Shown piece by piece: positions 22,151-31,499 of a stretch of DNA of 34,135 nt (positions are counted from its first letter, which is position 1; each line of letters begins with the position of its first letter). Origin of the DNA: Butyriboletus loyo. Its lineage: Eukaryota; Basidiomycota; Agaricomycetes; Boletales; Boletaceae. The translations under genes were made by a program, and so were the position numbers. The stretch lies in contig JBBPSI010000250.1 in assembly GCA_038093515.1 (NCBI GenBank), positions 1 through 34,135 on the forward strand, in the 5' to 3' direction. The notes below the pieces were generated by a model. That model saw nothing but the letters and a program-made list of their open reading frames with translations, was not told the origin of the DNA and did not search any database.

Positions 22151-22501
22151 CAGTGAGATAGGGATTTAAATTCAATGCAGGAAGGGAAACATTGAGGAGA
22201 TTGCTGGATTCAAAGCTAACAATTTCAAAGACATGGGCAAACCAAAGTGTGAGGTCTTGATTCTGCAGGATAATGTTTGGACAAGATGTCTTGTTTGTAC
22301 ATGTCTCTCTCCAATCACTAACAAGACACTGGTAAGCATTCATGGCAAGAGGTTCTGTTGACCTGTTCCGATTCTGGCTGCATAAACAGTGTAGGAGATT
22401 CTTGAAGAGCTGGGTGTCGGAGTCCTCATGATGGGGCCAAAGTCAATTTGATGATAGCTTGAAGAAAATAAGACCAGCCTCATCTTGCTTTTTGATTTGG
22501 T

Positions 22502-22558
22502 CTGAGATATATATTTTTAGTAAACATGTTTACTAAAAATCAATTAAACTTTGTTTAC
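22502..22558 (-). repeat. Intron (57 nt) carrying the perfect palindrome
   Basis: Minus-strand donor GTAAAC and acceptor ATCTCAG. The core TAGTAAACATGTTTACTA is perfectly symmetric here and extends to five T and five A on the two sides. The centre is 22527, 25 nt from the acceptor. Confidence 0.75.
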
Positions 22559-23107
22559 CAAGATCAAAAACCACTGCGAGCCACACACCCTCTGTGTGCA
22601 GCAATGTCTCAAGTCTTTGGATTTTCTTCTCCAAGTCAGCACGAGCTCATGGGGTAGTGGCATCTTTTAACTCCTGATGGACCTCATTTCATTGCCAGAC
22701 TTCCTTTGCAAACTTGTCCTGCATCAAAGTGACATGGTGGTTTCCATTAATAAGTTCAATTGCTGAACCAGGGGATTGTGCAAGATCCGTCCATTTGATG
22801 TGATTGGTGTAAATCACAGCCTTACACTCTGGAACAAGCCCACCAGCAATATAGGATCGCTGGACACCAATTTGGATTGCCTGGTCAGCAACACAGTTGG
22901 CCAGCCCATCACTTTCTGCATCCCCCTTCATCAAATGTAGCAGTGTGGGGTCGATGGGATGAGGATTGTAGTTTTGGTGACTAAGGTGTGGTCCAATGCC
23001 AAGATTGTCATTATTGCCAACAAAGATGAGGCCAAATCCAAGGTGAACTTCAGAAAGGTTGTCAAGCATATCACTAAGCTTGCAATTTGCATCTTCCTGG
23101 CGATTCT
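22559..23107 (-). pseudogene. N-terminal exon of the large minus-strand gene, with INGNHH motif
   Basis: An intron acceptor (TTTATTTCAG) precedes NRQEDANCKLSDMLDNLSE. The exon continues through VHLGFGLIFVGNNDNLGIG, QRSYIAGGLVPECKAVIYTN, KWTDLAQSPGSAIELINGNH and VTLMQDKFAKEVWQ to a TGA at 22691-22689. It then goes on in the same frame (NEVHQELKDATTP, second TGA, ARADLEKKIQRLETLLHTEG) to a donor at 22558. The INGNHH box would be INGNHR if its last codon lost a CpG, as other Arg codons in this window appear to have done. ParB-like relationship is inference. Confidence 0.55.
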
Positions 23108-23160
23108 GAAATAAACTCATTAGTTGGTATATTAACCCAAATTAAGAAAGGAATCCGAAG

Positions 23161-23246
23161 TTTTTAGTAAATATGTTTACTAGAAATACACACAAAGCTT
23201 TCACAAAAGAATCCAGAGTTTTTAGTAAATATGTTTACTAAAAATA
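23161..23246. repeat. Two palindrome copies exactly 60 bp apart
   Basis: TTTTTAGTAAATATGTTTAC starts at 23161 and again at 23221, each preceded by GAATCC and AG. It looks like a local tandem duplication within the 5' intron or leader of the minus-strand gene. The central ACATGT is AATATGTT here, a one-base departure. Confidence 0.8.
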
Positions 23247-23432
23247 CAAATAACAATCAAATTTAGAATGAAAATACAAATCAATCACAATGCAATACAA
23301 AATAAAACCATGCAAATAAAGTGAATAATGCATACTTTGCCTTTGTTTGTCAACAAACAATGCAAAACCTGTAAGTTTTGCATATAGAATGTACAAACAG
23401 ATATATACTAATTTGGTTGTATTTGCAGGCAT

Positions 23433-23782
23433 TTGTATGGGACAAATAGCTGGAAATTAGAGAATAAAAGTTGATAGTGATGGTTGAGAGTCAAGGGGTA
23501 AAAATTGTTTCAATCCAGACATCAGGTTTATATACTGTGGGGAACACCTATTGGTATATACTTACCAACATTTGTGACTTGAGTTTAAACAGCACTCATC
23601 ACATAATCAAGTGTTTACTAATGTGATTATATAATCAGAATTAAGTTTAATGTTAGAGTTTACTTTACAATTGAAACTGAGCTTAAAATTACAAGTCTTC
23701 TTTGTGCTAATATAATCATTCATCTTGTTCTTCCATTCACTCCTTCCTATTTGGGTCATTCCATTATAAGAAATCCTTTCCC
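23433..23782. promoter_or_regulatory. Shared intergenic region between two divergent genes
   Basis: About 350 bp separates the proposed first exon of the minus-strand gene (ATG 23432) from the plus-strand start at 23783. It is AT-rich with no open frame and would hold both promoters. No specific box is claimed. Confidence 0.45.
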
Positions 23783-24087
23783 ATGATGTCTAAAGCTTCA
23801 GCCAAACAGCTTTTATTTGCTTTGTCAGCACAGCTTAGTAAAGATTTGGCAGGTGATCAAGCTTCTATCAGAGTAAGTTTGTAAAGCATTGGTTTATTCA
23901 ACATCAAGCTTATGTAATTCAGGTTGATAATCAAGCATGTGATATTGTGAGTCTTTAACATGCTTGCTTACTAAAAACATTCTTAGGTAATACCCCACAG
24001 CCACAGGATCAGGTCAGCTTTAGTATACATACATTTGTGAAAAATATTTTAATATCACTCAAGTCTGTTATGCAGCAGCACAATAAG

Positions 24088-24144
24088 GTAAGCTTTTTAG
24101 TACACATGTGTACTAAACATCCAACTTACAATCATACATCATAG
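24088..24144 (+). repeat. Plus-strand intron (57 nt) carrying the palindrome
   Basis: Donor GTAAGC, palindrome TTAGTACACATGTGTACTAA centred at 24107 (about 19 nt from the donor), acceptor CATCATAG. A separate CTTAC near 24125 could serve as the branch point. Confidence 0.7.
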
Positions 24145-24168
24145 ATTGCCATGAATACACATGATGAG

Positions 24169-24231
24169 GTAAGCTCTTTAGTACACATGTGTACTAAAAA
24201 TCATATTGCACAAGCAGAACAATAAGCCTCA
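24169..24231 (+). repeat. Plus-strand intron carrying the palindrome
   Basis: Donor GTAAGC at 24169 and palindrome TTAGTACACATGTGTACTAA centred at 24188, again 19 nt from the donor. The acceptor is ambiguous: AATAAG 24225, CCTCAG 24231 or TTGCAG 24247. Confidence 0.6.
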
Positions 24232-24334
24232 GACTTCTGGCTTGCAGGTCAAATACTTTATTATCTTTCAATACTTATGTTACTAAACTAAGCTGCTTGT
24301 GTAATTATAGACTGCCATCGAAGAACTCATTGAG

Positions 24335-24402
24335 GTATGATTCTTAATGATTCTTAGTATACATGTATACTAACAACTAACATGAAAATCATTTTAACAA
24401 GC
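24335..24402 (+). repeat. Plus-strand intron carrying a diverged palindrome
   Basis: Donor GTATGA, palindrome TTAGTATACATGTATACTAA centred at 24364, and acceptor probably AACAAG near 24402. Confidence 0.55.
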
Positions 24403-24600
24403 CTATGAGTTCTCTCTTCAAGGTAAAATATCTCTTCATGGCTAACCATATGTGCTATCAGTCTAATCAGAAGATTTAGCTAAATCAAATATTAGAAACA
24501 AATCAAGTACAGGACCCTGAGAAACTCAACATAGCTGTATGTTATTCTCTTTTTGTATTATTTGTGATTCTATGTTGATGGCATAACAAATGACTATAGG

Positions 24601-25036
24601 TATACAATCCAGATGATGGTCTACTCCATCAGCCTTATTTGGATTCTATCAATGTAGTGATAGATCCAGAGTTGCTTGCTTTCTGCTGCAACCTGTGTCA
24701 AATTGCTATGCCACCTTCCTGGATCCCAAATCATATCAACAACCATCACAAGAGCTTCAAAGTTAATATACATGCTCTTCAAGCAATCACTGATGCCAAT
24801 GACATTTGTGAAGACCTTCCACTTGAGGCAGTGACAAATAATGGTATTATACCATTTAAAGGACTGAAAATCTTACAGGGATTAGCTTGCCCCCAATGTC
24901 CACAAGTAGGCAGCACTATCAAATATCTGAAAAAACACCACATAGAAGCTCATCCCAATATGCTGTCTTCTTCAATCTGGCATGTATGCAAAATGCAACA
25001 ATTCAACAGTAGTGGTTGATATTGCAAATTATGGTG
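24601..25036 (+). pseudogene. OrsD-type zinc-binding domain block
   Basis: The frame starts VYNPDDGLLHQPYLDS after an acceptor at 24600. It shows a first Cys/His set (AFCCNLCQIAMPPSW, HINNHHKSF) and a second (GLACPQCPQVGSTIKYLKKH, IEAHP). This doubled C-x2-C...H...H arrangement is typical of the OrsD family (PF12013). The fold is presumed to bind zinc and nucleic acid. A TGA at 25017-25019 interrupts the frame, which then continues (YCKLWCVLEEPT). The natural residue at the stop is likely Arg (CGA). Confidence 0.7.
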
Positions 25037-25378
25037 TGTCCTTGAAGAACCAACTTCCACTGAGTCCAATCTGAACATAACTGATAACATTATTCAGAAT
25101 CTGTGCAATAGTGTTACAGAAACTCACAATAATTCCATGCCTCCAACTGATCAGCGACTTGTTAGCCCTTGGCTGTTAACCACCCAATGTCATGAACATA
25201 TTGCATGCTATGATGTTTCAAAATTGCATGCCCTTATTGCAATCAAGAAAAATGAAAATGGTTACATGTCAAGAGTATCAGCTGCTGTTTTGGATTATTT
25301 CAATGAGGCCATTGCTTTACTGCCAGCTACAGATGAGCTCATTCTAAAAAGACTCAACTCCAAAGATCCACAAAAGCA

Positions 25379-25431
25379 GTGAGTGGTTTCTACACACATG
25401 TATTAAAAATTAACCTTTAATAAACATATAG
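25379..25431 (+). repeat. Plus-strand intron (53 nt) with a degenerate palindrome
   Basis: Donor GTGAGT and acceptor ACATATAG. Splicing joins DPQKH to GINNTPLHCHQDHNTMKKYA in frame. The palindrome relic ACACACATGTATTAAAAAT is centred near 25399, about 20 nt from the donor, as in the other plus-strand introns. Confidence 0.65.
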
Positions 25432-26319
25432 TGGAATCAATAATACACCATTGCATTGTCATCAAGATCACAATACAATGAAGAAATATGCTGAACCTGT
25501 GACCTTCTTGCTTATATTTTTAATCCATGTTCAGAACAGTACAGATTATATGATTCCATTGGCAGGGGATATCACACACAAGATCAAAGCCTTACAAAGT
25601 GCTCTTCAATCCATGCTGTTCTGTCTGGAATATGGCTTACTAAATGGAAGAAGATACTCACCAATCCATTCCCATGTCCAACAGAACATCTGCTCATTAT
25701 TCTTACACTACAAAGTGATGGAAGTCACAAACCACCCAGTGAAGTTACTGGATATTTTGCCAAACTAGAATATTGTATTCGCTTGACATGTCTCAAGGAG
25801 ATCAAGCAGATTACATCTGAAAGGCTTAATGATAATGATGAAGATGCTTGCAATCAGCTCTCCCCTTGGTTCACTGAACATACAAATTCTCCATTTTCTC
25901 AACTCCAGTCTCTGCAGCATCATGCATCCTCCATTGCATATCAAACCATGAGTTTTCCACAGATCTGGTGGATTGATACAGAGCACTGGTCAGAACTTCT
26001 CTACAAGGGAGAGTGATTGTGTCTGGACCAATTACAAAGCATGTTTTCCTCAAATGCACAGGCTATTGTGGATCTCTGGAGGGTTAAAGTTCTTCAAGGA
26101 GTTAGTGCATGCATGCACTATGAATTTCTTGCAGATGATCTATCCAACAAGACTGTTGGCTACTCTTTTCTTACAGATCACCACAATTCCTATTTTAAAG
26201 AAGATCGGGACATCTTGGAAAAGCCCTTCTTTCCAATTCAGCAATTGCTTCCACATTTGGGAGTCACACAAGTTGAAAATGGATTTGGGATATCAGTGCA
26301 CTAAAGGGATGGCGATATG

Positions 26320-26950
26320 ATTATGCTAATTTTCAAAGCCATTTGCTCTTATGTTGTGAAACTCTTAGCAGCACTCCTGGACATGGCACAGAACTTACTA
26401 GTCTATCATTTTGCAACATGAAATATTGACATCAGAACCTTGTCATGTTGGGCTCACACCTTGCTCTATTGTGATTCTATCAAAAAACAAGTGCACTTTC
26501 TGGCCAAGACAAATTAATTCCACATGGTCTTGATGCCCTTACATCTGAACTTATTATTCAATCACTAGCTATTGCCCAACCTTTTGCAGAGCTAGCAATT
26601 CATCTCTGCTTTCCCAGTCAATCAGGGGTCACTGCCCTCTATCACACCCAACTATTTATCAATGTGTCAAAGCTTTTCACCACAGATAATATCAGCAGCT
26701 CTCTCTCATGCCTTAGCCTGCAATATACCAATCTGAAGCTTACTGTTAACTCCTGGCAGCATATTAGCATTGCTTTCAAGCACAAACATGGTCAATTTGC
26801 AGAAGACTTAATAGATCTTGATGAAAACAATACAATTGATGCCTTGCAAGCTGGACACTCACATGCAACAGAAAATCAAATTTATGGTTTAAGCCCTGAT
26901 GCTCTGGCAGATGCCAGTGAAGATATTCTTCCCCTTTTCCTTGATGCTAG
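26320..26950 (+). pseudogene. Tyrosine-recombinase-like domain, catalytic residues decayed
   Basis: Motifs appear in the order of a tyrosine recombinase. A box-I-like GHGTELTSLSF at about 26376-26408 has His where the catalytic Arg is expected. QKTSALSGQDKLIPHGL is at the lysine-hairpin position. Box II (WQHISIAFK, 26753-26779) has Gln for the expected Arg. GHSHATENQIYGLS (26853-26894) has His to Tyr nine residues apart, the spacing of the GHS...Y nucleophile motif. The missing Arg codons are explained by CG to CA changes. TGA stops at 26408 and 26459 interrupt the domain. In the cell such an enzyme would cut and rejoin DNA at specific sites. The assignment rests on motif order alone. Confidence 0.5.
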
Positions 26951-27570
26951 CAAGCAATTGCAACTCATTTTGCATATCATACCAAGTGGTCACATTATTC
27001 CCTATTCTGAAATCCACACAAAACAATTCAAGGATTTCACAAACCTAGGAAAGTTGGGTGTCAAGTCAATCCAAACAATCAACAAACCATCCATACCACA
27101 TGCAGCTCCTCTCTCAGAAGACAAAATAGTGGACTCTATTGTTGCAAAACTTGGAAATGAGATATTTCCACATATAGAGTCACAGATCACAGCCAAGATT
27201 ATTGCTGCCCTTACACCCACAATCCAAGCTGTGATAACAAATGCACTCAAAAACATGCAAATACCAAAATCAGGAGTCAATACATCATGGAAAGAATCTA
27301 ATCTCATTCCAACACACAATAAAAAAATGACCACCAATGAAGAAGATCTTGATGAACTATATGATGATTTTCCTTCCAATGAAGAAAATCTCTATGGTCT
27401 ATACAATAATGTACCTGTTCAGGAAAATAGGCCTTATGAAGATAGCACAGCAAAAATAAATCCAGTGATCAATGCAGGTAAGAATTCTTGGTTATTTATA
27501 TTGGTTACATATTGATTTGGAATTCCAAAAGTTCCTACAATGCAAAACACAAGACATTCCATCACTTCTG

Positions 27571-27615
27571 GTAAATCCCTATCATGATTATTACATATGT
27601 GTACTAACAATATTA
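27571..27615 (+). repeat. Short plus-strand intron with a palindrome half-site
   Basis: Donor GTAAAT and acceptor ATATTAG. It contains ACATATGTGTACTAAC, keeping only the right arm, with a perfect TACTAAC branch point. Confidence 0.5.
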
Positions 27616-27835
27616 GAAAAATCCCCAAGAACATCCCCACCTCCCAATCACCATACTCCCAAGTCAGGTAATAAATATTATCTTATCATCAGATAAGAAA
27701 CCTACTCAATTAAAATTCTTCCAGCTTATAATCTATCAGTTACTGGTATCACACCACCACCAAATCAATTGGCCAAGAATCAAAGTATATACATACTACT
27801 CTCTGTGTTTGGCACATCCAGTATGGCTAACCATA

Positions 27836-28050
27836 TCTGTGATTCTCATTTCAGTGATGATTGATTGGGAAACAAAATCACTTCAAGTTCTGCAACAGGT
27901 TTTACACAATCCTATGGCAACATGGAAGTCTACACATCAGAATGATGCCATAGTTGCCATTGCAAAACATCAAACAGATGTCATTGCCTTGCTCAAAACT
28001 GGTGGTGGAAAATCAATGCTGGCAATTGTTCCCACCATACTATTTCAGTG
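27836..28050 (+). pseudogene. RecQ-like helicase, N-terminal part with Walker A
   Basis: The exon opens after CATTTCAG with DWETKSLQVLQQVLHN. A Q-motif-like WKSTHQNDAIVAIAKHQTDV is followed by motif I ALLKTGGGKSMLAIVPTILF (27985-28047). This order (Q motif, then TGGGKS) is that of RecQ-like superfamily 2 helicases. The frame is cut just after ILFQ by the non-LTR element. Confidence 0.75.
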
Positions 28051-28059
28051 CACATGACC

Positions 28060-29229
28060 TTAAGCCCAGATTGAGAAGAAGAAAGTGTCCCTGCCAAGCA
28101 GGACATGTTCTGGTTGAAATCGCTCAAGGTGATGAAAGGTGCATCTTTGTCAGAGTCTCTAATACTCTTAGATAGGTGTAGCAGGGCAGCCATGCCCTCT
28201 TTCCATGCCACATGAACGCTACCTCCAGAGGGGAGGTAGACACACACAAAGTGTGCAGGTCATCCAACTGCAGCAAATTTTGAGACTTTAACATAAAGAA
28301 GGTAATATACCCTGAAAGCATACCAACTTTATGGGGAACCATGTAGGAAGGTAGGTGGTCATCTACATAAAGTGCCATACCATGGAAACCCTCTTGCCAA
28401 GGCTTAACAAAAGAGCAGTACCTGGCAATATGCACAGGGTACTGACCTGTAGACACTAACATTTCCTGTAGTGCAGCTACAGCGACTCGGTTATATGATA
28501 GGTAGTCTGCTACCAACAACTTTCTGCTACCAACAACTTCTTTGAAGGAAGACCATTCACATTCAAAGTAAGGATAGAACCACCCTCAGACCTAGACCTT
28601 TTAACCAATTTTTCAACAGAGGTCGGTGTATCAATTCTATGATCTTTCCAGAACTGCCAAATCACAAAATGCCACCTATACATGACCCTAGGGTGCCAAT
28701 CTGGCTGGCACCACCCCAATTGCTGCAAGCAGCACACCATTGATGGAGTATGCTCTTGAGTCAAGTCCCTCAGTACTTGCACAACATGAGCACCCTCTTC
28801 CTTTCAAACCCATATATCAATCCTAGGATAAGCATTCTCAAACATAATCCTTTTAAGCTGACCCACAGTGTCCCTTGCCTCCTTTGTCATCATAAAGGCA
28901 AGTTCCTGCTATGCTTCATTGACTGTTGTATCTCCTGTGTTGAAGATAATCAATTGTACATAGTCTTTCAGCTTCAATTTAGTGTTGTAAGTATGCATCA
29001 CTGTGCGTTTTGCATTCAATGGTTCGGGCCCACCACAGCCAACACTCTGCAGCAGGCTCAGGTCACTGGGAGAACCTGAAGAGACTGAACTGAGGGAGGA
29101 AGATATCCTCAGGGTGCTTGCTGTTTGAAATGTAGTAGCCATAGAATGAAGTAAAATGTTTACACCCCCTTCAACAACCTTTGGGATATCCAGAGCCAGG
29201 CCACTGAGCAGCAACCCAGCCCCATCCAA
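28060..29229 (-). pseudogene. Start of ORF2: endonuclease domain of the non-LTR element
   Basis: After a leader (MDGAGLLLSGLALDIPK; KEARDTVGQLKRIMFENAYP) comes SEGGSILTLNVNGLPSKKL, the N-V-N-G start of the endonuclease/exonuclease/phosphatase fold. YNRVAVAALQEMLVS follows at the position of the catalytic Glu, then FHGMALYVDDHLPS, and FITLSDFNQN, equivalent to the conserved G-D-F-N. Frame changes near 28510 and 28240 break it. In active elements this enzyme nicks the target DNA for target-primed reverse transcription. Confidence 0.6.
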
Positions 29230-29606
29230 CTGCCGGTCATTTCCAGAGGTGAAACCTGACTTGGGTTAGCCAAAAGAAGACAGTGCTCCCTCACATACGC
29301 CATGGAGAGCTTGTCAAAGCAGAGGCCCATGATCCATCCATTTGTCTCAATTAACCAAAAAGGAGTTGGTAAACTTGGAGGTGTACCGTTTCCTGAAACT
29401 TACCATGCCATACGCTTAGGCAACTTACAAAAACTCACAAGTTTCATTAACTTGTTTTTTAGCAGGACATGCAGAAGGTTCAAGGAGAGGGGATTTCATA
29501 CAAATGCGCAATGAAATACAAGTACATACATGGCATACAAAAACAAGCATTCAGAATATGCTATTCAGTTGTCAGATGGAAGAGGGGGTGTGGTGGTGAT
29601 ATCTGT

Positions 29607-31099
29607 TCACTTCTGGGCTTGCTTGCCCTTTCCTTTTCCACCACCAGCCTTTTGCTGGGACTGCTCCGAGCTGCTTGCCTGGAGCTGTCCACCACCCTGC
29701 TGTGGCCCTCCCTGCGTCTGTCCACCCTTCCCTTTACCTCTGTGCTTTCTCTTCTTCAATACGGTGGTGGCCATAGGTGCTTCCTTGGCTTTGTGCTTAC
29801 CTCCTTGAGGGGGCACTCCTCCAGGGGCCTTCAGCTTCTCTATGTCCGCCCTCAAAAGGGCCACTGCTTCCTTCAAACTTCTAACCTCTTTCTGCACATC
29901 CAACAGCACTGGGGTGTCCTTGTGTGACAGTCTACCATTTACAAAAGTGAGGGGGGACAATTGGGCATGGACCCTGACCTTGTTGATCGTGGTGACCAAC
30001 CTGCATTGAGTGTGCTCATGAAAGCCAGTCAGGCAAAGGGAGTTAGCAAGGTCCATACATAGTGACCACCTTGATCCCTCCAATTTCTTCCTCAAAGTTG
30101 CAGCGCTCCACCTTAGGGACAAGGAGGGCGCGAAGGTAGAAGTGCCTCAGAGGGAGATCCTGAGAGTTGACTACAGTCTCTTTAGCTGTCTAGTCCAACA
30201 GAACTAAAAAGAGATGCACATACCAGCCCTAAAAAAAGTGGTTCCTTGGTAATGGGCCGCCGCCCAGTCCACCAGATCCACACAATTGGGTTCAGAGACA
30301 AAACCCACCTCCCAGCAAACCGACAAGCCCTCCAAATAGCAATCTGAAAAAGTGCAGAGAGCCAACAGGGGCAGCCAAAACGCAGCCATTGAGCCAAAGA
30401 TGGTGTAATCAACACTAGTGTTACGAATCAAGGCTGCAGCCTCTGAGACCAGGTCTCCCTTTTTTTGTTTCAAGAAGGTAATGATGCCAAAGAGGTCCAG
30501 ATTGTCTGTGGCATCCTCCGACAGGTCTTTGGTGGAGAAGCTGCCTTCCCCTACTAGAGCATGGTATACATGGCACATGTTCACCAGCGCTGAGACGTTA
30601 CCCTTTGGGCCAAAGCACAAGTGTTGGAAAACCAATACTGCCTTAAGCTTCTCATTGGTAATGCCTGGGCCCAACATGTAAGTCCACAGGGCTTGGCTCC
30701 CAAAATCCACCACATTCTTTGCCTGTTTCTCCCACTTCTTGCCTGCATACTGTCTGGGTGCCGGAGTGCCACCTTCACCTTCTTCGGCCATCTCTTCATC
30801 CTCAGAGTCTGACCAATCATAGACGAGACTAACCCCAGTTAACCTAAGGGACCTGCATCCAATCCTATGACAAATACTCACAAAGTAGCATACCACCATT
30901 TGGTTGTGCCCACGCCCCATTCAATCACCTCGCTTGTGTTTTCGGCTTCCACCAGGTTAGTGTCACGAATGGGGGGTACTGGCACTGTGAAGTCACAGGC
31001 ACACTTTTTCCCTCTGCCTGCAGCACCACCTCTCGTGGAGGGCCCAGTGCTACCACTGCGACCATGACCATGCATGGGATTGAATCCTGTGGAAGACAT
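29607..31099 (-). pseudogene. ORF1/gag-like protein of the non-LTR element
   Basis: It begins at 31099 (MSSTGFNPMHGHGRSG, Gly/Arg-rich). A frame change or small intron near 30880-30830 leads to YDWSDSEDEEMAEEGEGG (acidic). A helical block follows (NVVDFGSQALWTYMLGPGIT, VLVFQHLCFGPKGNVSALVN, NLDLFGIITFLKQKKGDLVS). After a stop near 30204, further frames carry LRHFYLRALLVPKVERCNFE and a coiled-coil (DVQKEVRSLKEAVALLRADI). A Lys/Gly/Gln-rich basic tail (KGKGGQTQGGPQQGGG) ends at 29607. Acidic, helical, coiled-coil and basic segments suit a nucleic-acid-packaging ORF1, but no zinc knuckle is visible. Confidence 0.5.
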
Positions 31100-31499
31100 A
31101 TTTCAAGTAGAAAGTCTGAAATCCAAGGGTATCAGAAATGTCGCTAACAAGGGTTTTTAAGACAAGGAGAGACTTTCCCAGCCGAAGCTGAGAGGGGGGT
31201 CCAAAAATTATTTGTTGATGTATGCTAATGTGTATTCCCTGCTGAATAGTCCGAAATGGAGTGCCCACCTCCCACCACTGCCCCTCAGGAGCTCGCTCCA
31301 TACAAGGCCCCCCAACGTCTCTGTCGAACAGTTATCTCGAACAGATAAGAGACAATTCCAAGGTGAACCAAGATAGTCCCACTAATAACTAACCATCATA
31401 ACCAAAAGTCCAAAGTGTACCAGGGCAAAGTATCCAGTACAAGCCCCCAGACCAAAGTTCCCCAGTTGAACATTCCAACCCAACATGGGAGGCGGATTT

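Larger units (their letters stand above)
15238..23432 (-). pseudogene. Large multi-exon gene of unknown family, split by three solo LTRs and a Tc1 element
   Basis: The minus-strand exons are about 23107-22559, 22501-22151, 22084-21704 joined to 20826-20575 and 19753-19730, 19671-19508, about 19445-18891 joined to 17299-17098, 17033-16612, and 16550-16490 joined to 15664-15238 (TAG stop). A possible first exon starts at 23432 (MPANTTKL). Coding total is about 3.4 kb, or 1,100 codons. LTRs at 15670, 19754 and 20827 and the Tc1 element at 17302 sit inside exons. Deleting each with one target-duplication copy restores the frame exactly. In-frame stops remain (for example after FAKEVWQ, ATTP and SSN), many explained by CGA to TGA. 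Five introns carry the shared palindrome. The N-terminal part contains AIELINGNHHVTLMQ, resembling the G-N/H-H-R box of ParB/sulfiredoxin-like proteins, a weak hint only. No family is assigned. It is divergent from the OrsD/helicase gene. Confidence 0.75.
28055..31495 (-). mobile_element. Non-LTR retrotransposon fragment inside the helicase
   Basis: The element reads on the minus strand, with its 5' end near 31495, an ORF1-like region at 31099-29607, and an endonuclease region at about 28600-28060. It ends within the endonuclease, so reverse transcriptase and the 3' end are missing. Helicase coding sequence abuts both sides with little loss. I found no clear target duplication, so the boundaries are good to about 15 bp on each side. 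CpG content is higher than in the surrounding genes, suggesting a later arrival. Confidence 0.65.

Noticed and set aside
22151..23107. TET/JBP dioxygenase or KDZ transposase, common in mushroom genomes
   Set aside because: No HxD...H iron-binding set, C-x-C cluster or DDE block could be found in the minus-strand gene.
26320..26950. Starship captain (DUF3435) recombinase
   Set aside because: Motif order is similar, but the fusion to OrsD-like and RecQ-like domains and the lack of DUF3435-specific features argue against it.
29469..29927. Plus-strand frame of 152 codons
   Set aside because: It is antisense to the coiled-coil and basic tail of the non-LTR element ORF1 and its Leu/Ser/Pro bias is the shadow of that frame.
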